This document shows, piece by piece, positions 6,424 through 7,236 of a stretch of DNA of 7,236 nt. The notes beneath the pieces were generated by a model, which was not told the DNA's origin, made no database searches, and saw nothing but the letters and a program-made list of their open reading frames with translations. Source of the stretch: Deltaproteobacteria bacterium (GTDB taxonomy: Bacteria > Desulfobacterota > Binatia > UBA9968 > CAXXLF01). The stretch is from positions 1 through 7,236 of the forward strand of contig JACZXR010000106.1 in assembly GCA_022571535.1 (NCBI GenBank). Reading direction: 5' to 3'. A program made the position numbers and the translations under genes. The stretch's first letter is position 1. Each line of letters begins with the position of its first letter.

Positions 6424-6448
6424 GAGCTCCAATAAGGTTCAAGGGGTT

Positions 6449-7236
6449 ATGAGCAGGGAGATTAGAGTCGGTGATTTAGTTGAAAAGGTTCAGGCCTATC
6501 ATCCCACGGCCGACGTGGAGATGATCCGTCGGGCCTATGATTTCTCCGCAGCGGTGCACAAGGGGCAGAAACGCTTGTCGGGTGAGCCTTACCTCATTCA
6601 CCCGATTGCTGTGGCAGGGATTATTGCTGACCTCAAGCTCGATGTCCCGAGCATCGTCAGTGGATTGCTACACGATACGTTGGAGGATACCCTGACTACC
6701 TTTGAGCAAATCAAGGGTAACTTCGGTGCACAGGTGGCTGCCCTGGTGGACGGGGTGACAAAACTCAGTCGGGTTAATTTCACAAGCCATGAGCAAAAAC
6801 AGGCAGAGAATTTTCGCAAGATGATATTAGCCATGGCAAAGGATGTCCGGGTTATCCTGATCAAGCTGGCCGACCGCACACATAACATGAGAACACTGAA
6901 TCACCTTCCCGTAGAAAAACAAATCGCCACGGCCGAAGAGACCCTGGAGATATACGCCCCACTCGCCCACCGCCTGGGCATTGGCTGGATCAAGTCCGAG
7001 CTTGAGGATCTTACCCTGAAGCATCTTCGCCCCGAGATCTATTATCAGCTGAAACGGAACGTGGCCCAAAAGAAGGGTACCCGGGAAAAATATTCCAACG
7101 AGGTGATCTCGGTCATCAGCAAAAAGCTGGCTGAAGAGGGAATTGACGCCGAGGTGACCGGAAGGCCGAAGCATTTCTACAGCATCTACAGGAAGATGGA
7201 AAGTCAGGATCTCCCCTTCGATCAGATTCTCGATTT
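6449..7236 (+). CDS. spoT: RelA/SpoT-type (p)ppGpp hydrolase/synthetase, N-terminal part, cut by right edge
   Basis: 262 codons are visible. The protein makes and degrades the alarmone (p)ppGpp from GTP/GDP and ATP in the stringent response. The HD hydrolase domain is intact: YLIHP (48-52), LLHDTLEDT (73-81) with H75-D76 and E79-D80, and LADRTHNMRTL (140-150). Retention of HDxxED, which is lost in E. coli RelA, means hydrolysis should work, so this is a bifunctional long RSH of SpoT type. ETLEIYAPLAHRLGI (164-178) closes the domain. GRPKHFYSIYRKM (238-250) begins the synthetase domain, which continues beyond the window along with the expected TGS and ACT regions. The ATG at 6449 has AAGG (6434-6437) 11 bases upstream and AAGGGG (6441-6446) only two bases away. 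It is in the same run as gmk, whose product GDP is a (p)ppGpp precursor. Confidence 0.94.
   Translation, partial: MSREIRVGDLVEKVQAYHPTADVEMIRRAYDFSAAVHKGQKRLSGEPYLIHPIAVAGIIADLKLDVPSIVSGLLHDTLEDTLTTFEQIKGNFGAQVAALVDGVTKLSRVNFTSHEQKQAENFRKMILAMAKDVRVILIKLADRTHNMRTLNHLPVEKQIATAEETLEIYAPLAHRLGIGWIKSELEDLTLKHLRPEIYYQLKRNVAQKKGTREKYSNEVISVISKKLAEEGIDAEVTGRPKHFYSIYRKMESQDLPFDQILD

Noticed and set aside
6598..7174. Minus-strand open frames opposite the RelA/SpoT gene
   Set aside because: The plus-strand frame has the complete HD-domain motifs of the RSH family, so the reverse frames are not genes.

Overview
The window looks like chromosome of a Gram-negative bacterium. It carries lipopolysaccharide-type glycosyltransferases and a heptose-phosphate kinase (rfaE1), followed by a yicC–gmk–RelA/SpoT housekeeping run. 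Gene order, protein style and an AT-rich 'GAAATCCGAAATT'-type intergenic palindrome suggest Desulfobacterota (former Deltaproteobacteria) or a neighbouring uncultured lineage. That placement is inference; the window has no rRNA or other phylogenetic marker.

Left part (1-1853), accessory. A minus-strand reading frame runs off the left edge and reaches a DPPW motif; I read it as the N-terminal part of an MT-A70-type DNA adenine methyltransferase. It faces away from a plus-strand HNH-endonuclease-type gene (561-1472) whose C-terminal two thirds I do not recognise. This gene looks lower in GC than those to its right (24 and 25 G+C in two sampled 60-base lines, against 36 in one line of the second glycosyltransferase gene). 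A 381-base gene-free stretch follows. It holds a GC-rich palindrome present in two diverged copies, the second with a T tract and therefore probably a terminator; a diverged direct repeat; and a perfect TATAAT close to the next gene.

Right part (1854-7236), one co-directional run: a GT2 glycosyltransferase resembling WaaE, a GT4 glycosyltransferase that overlaps it, a ~140-base palindromic AT-rich repeat, rfaE1 (kinase domain only), yicC, gmk overlapping yicC by 4 bases, and the N-terminal 262 codons of a RelA/SpoT-type (p)ppGpp enzyme cut by the right edge. The first three genes serve lipopolysaccharide core synthesis (sugar transfer and ADP-heptose precursor). The last three serve RNA turnover, GMP-to-GDP phosphorylation and the stringent response. 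rpoZ, which lies between gmk and spoT in E. coli, is absent here.

Most of the window is ordinary. The parts worth a second look are the methyltransferase/HNH pair, the unrecognised C-terminal domain of the HNH protein, and the intergenic repeat elements. I see no CRISPR array, tRNA, rRNA, transposase or integrase.
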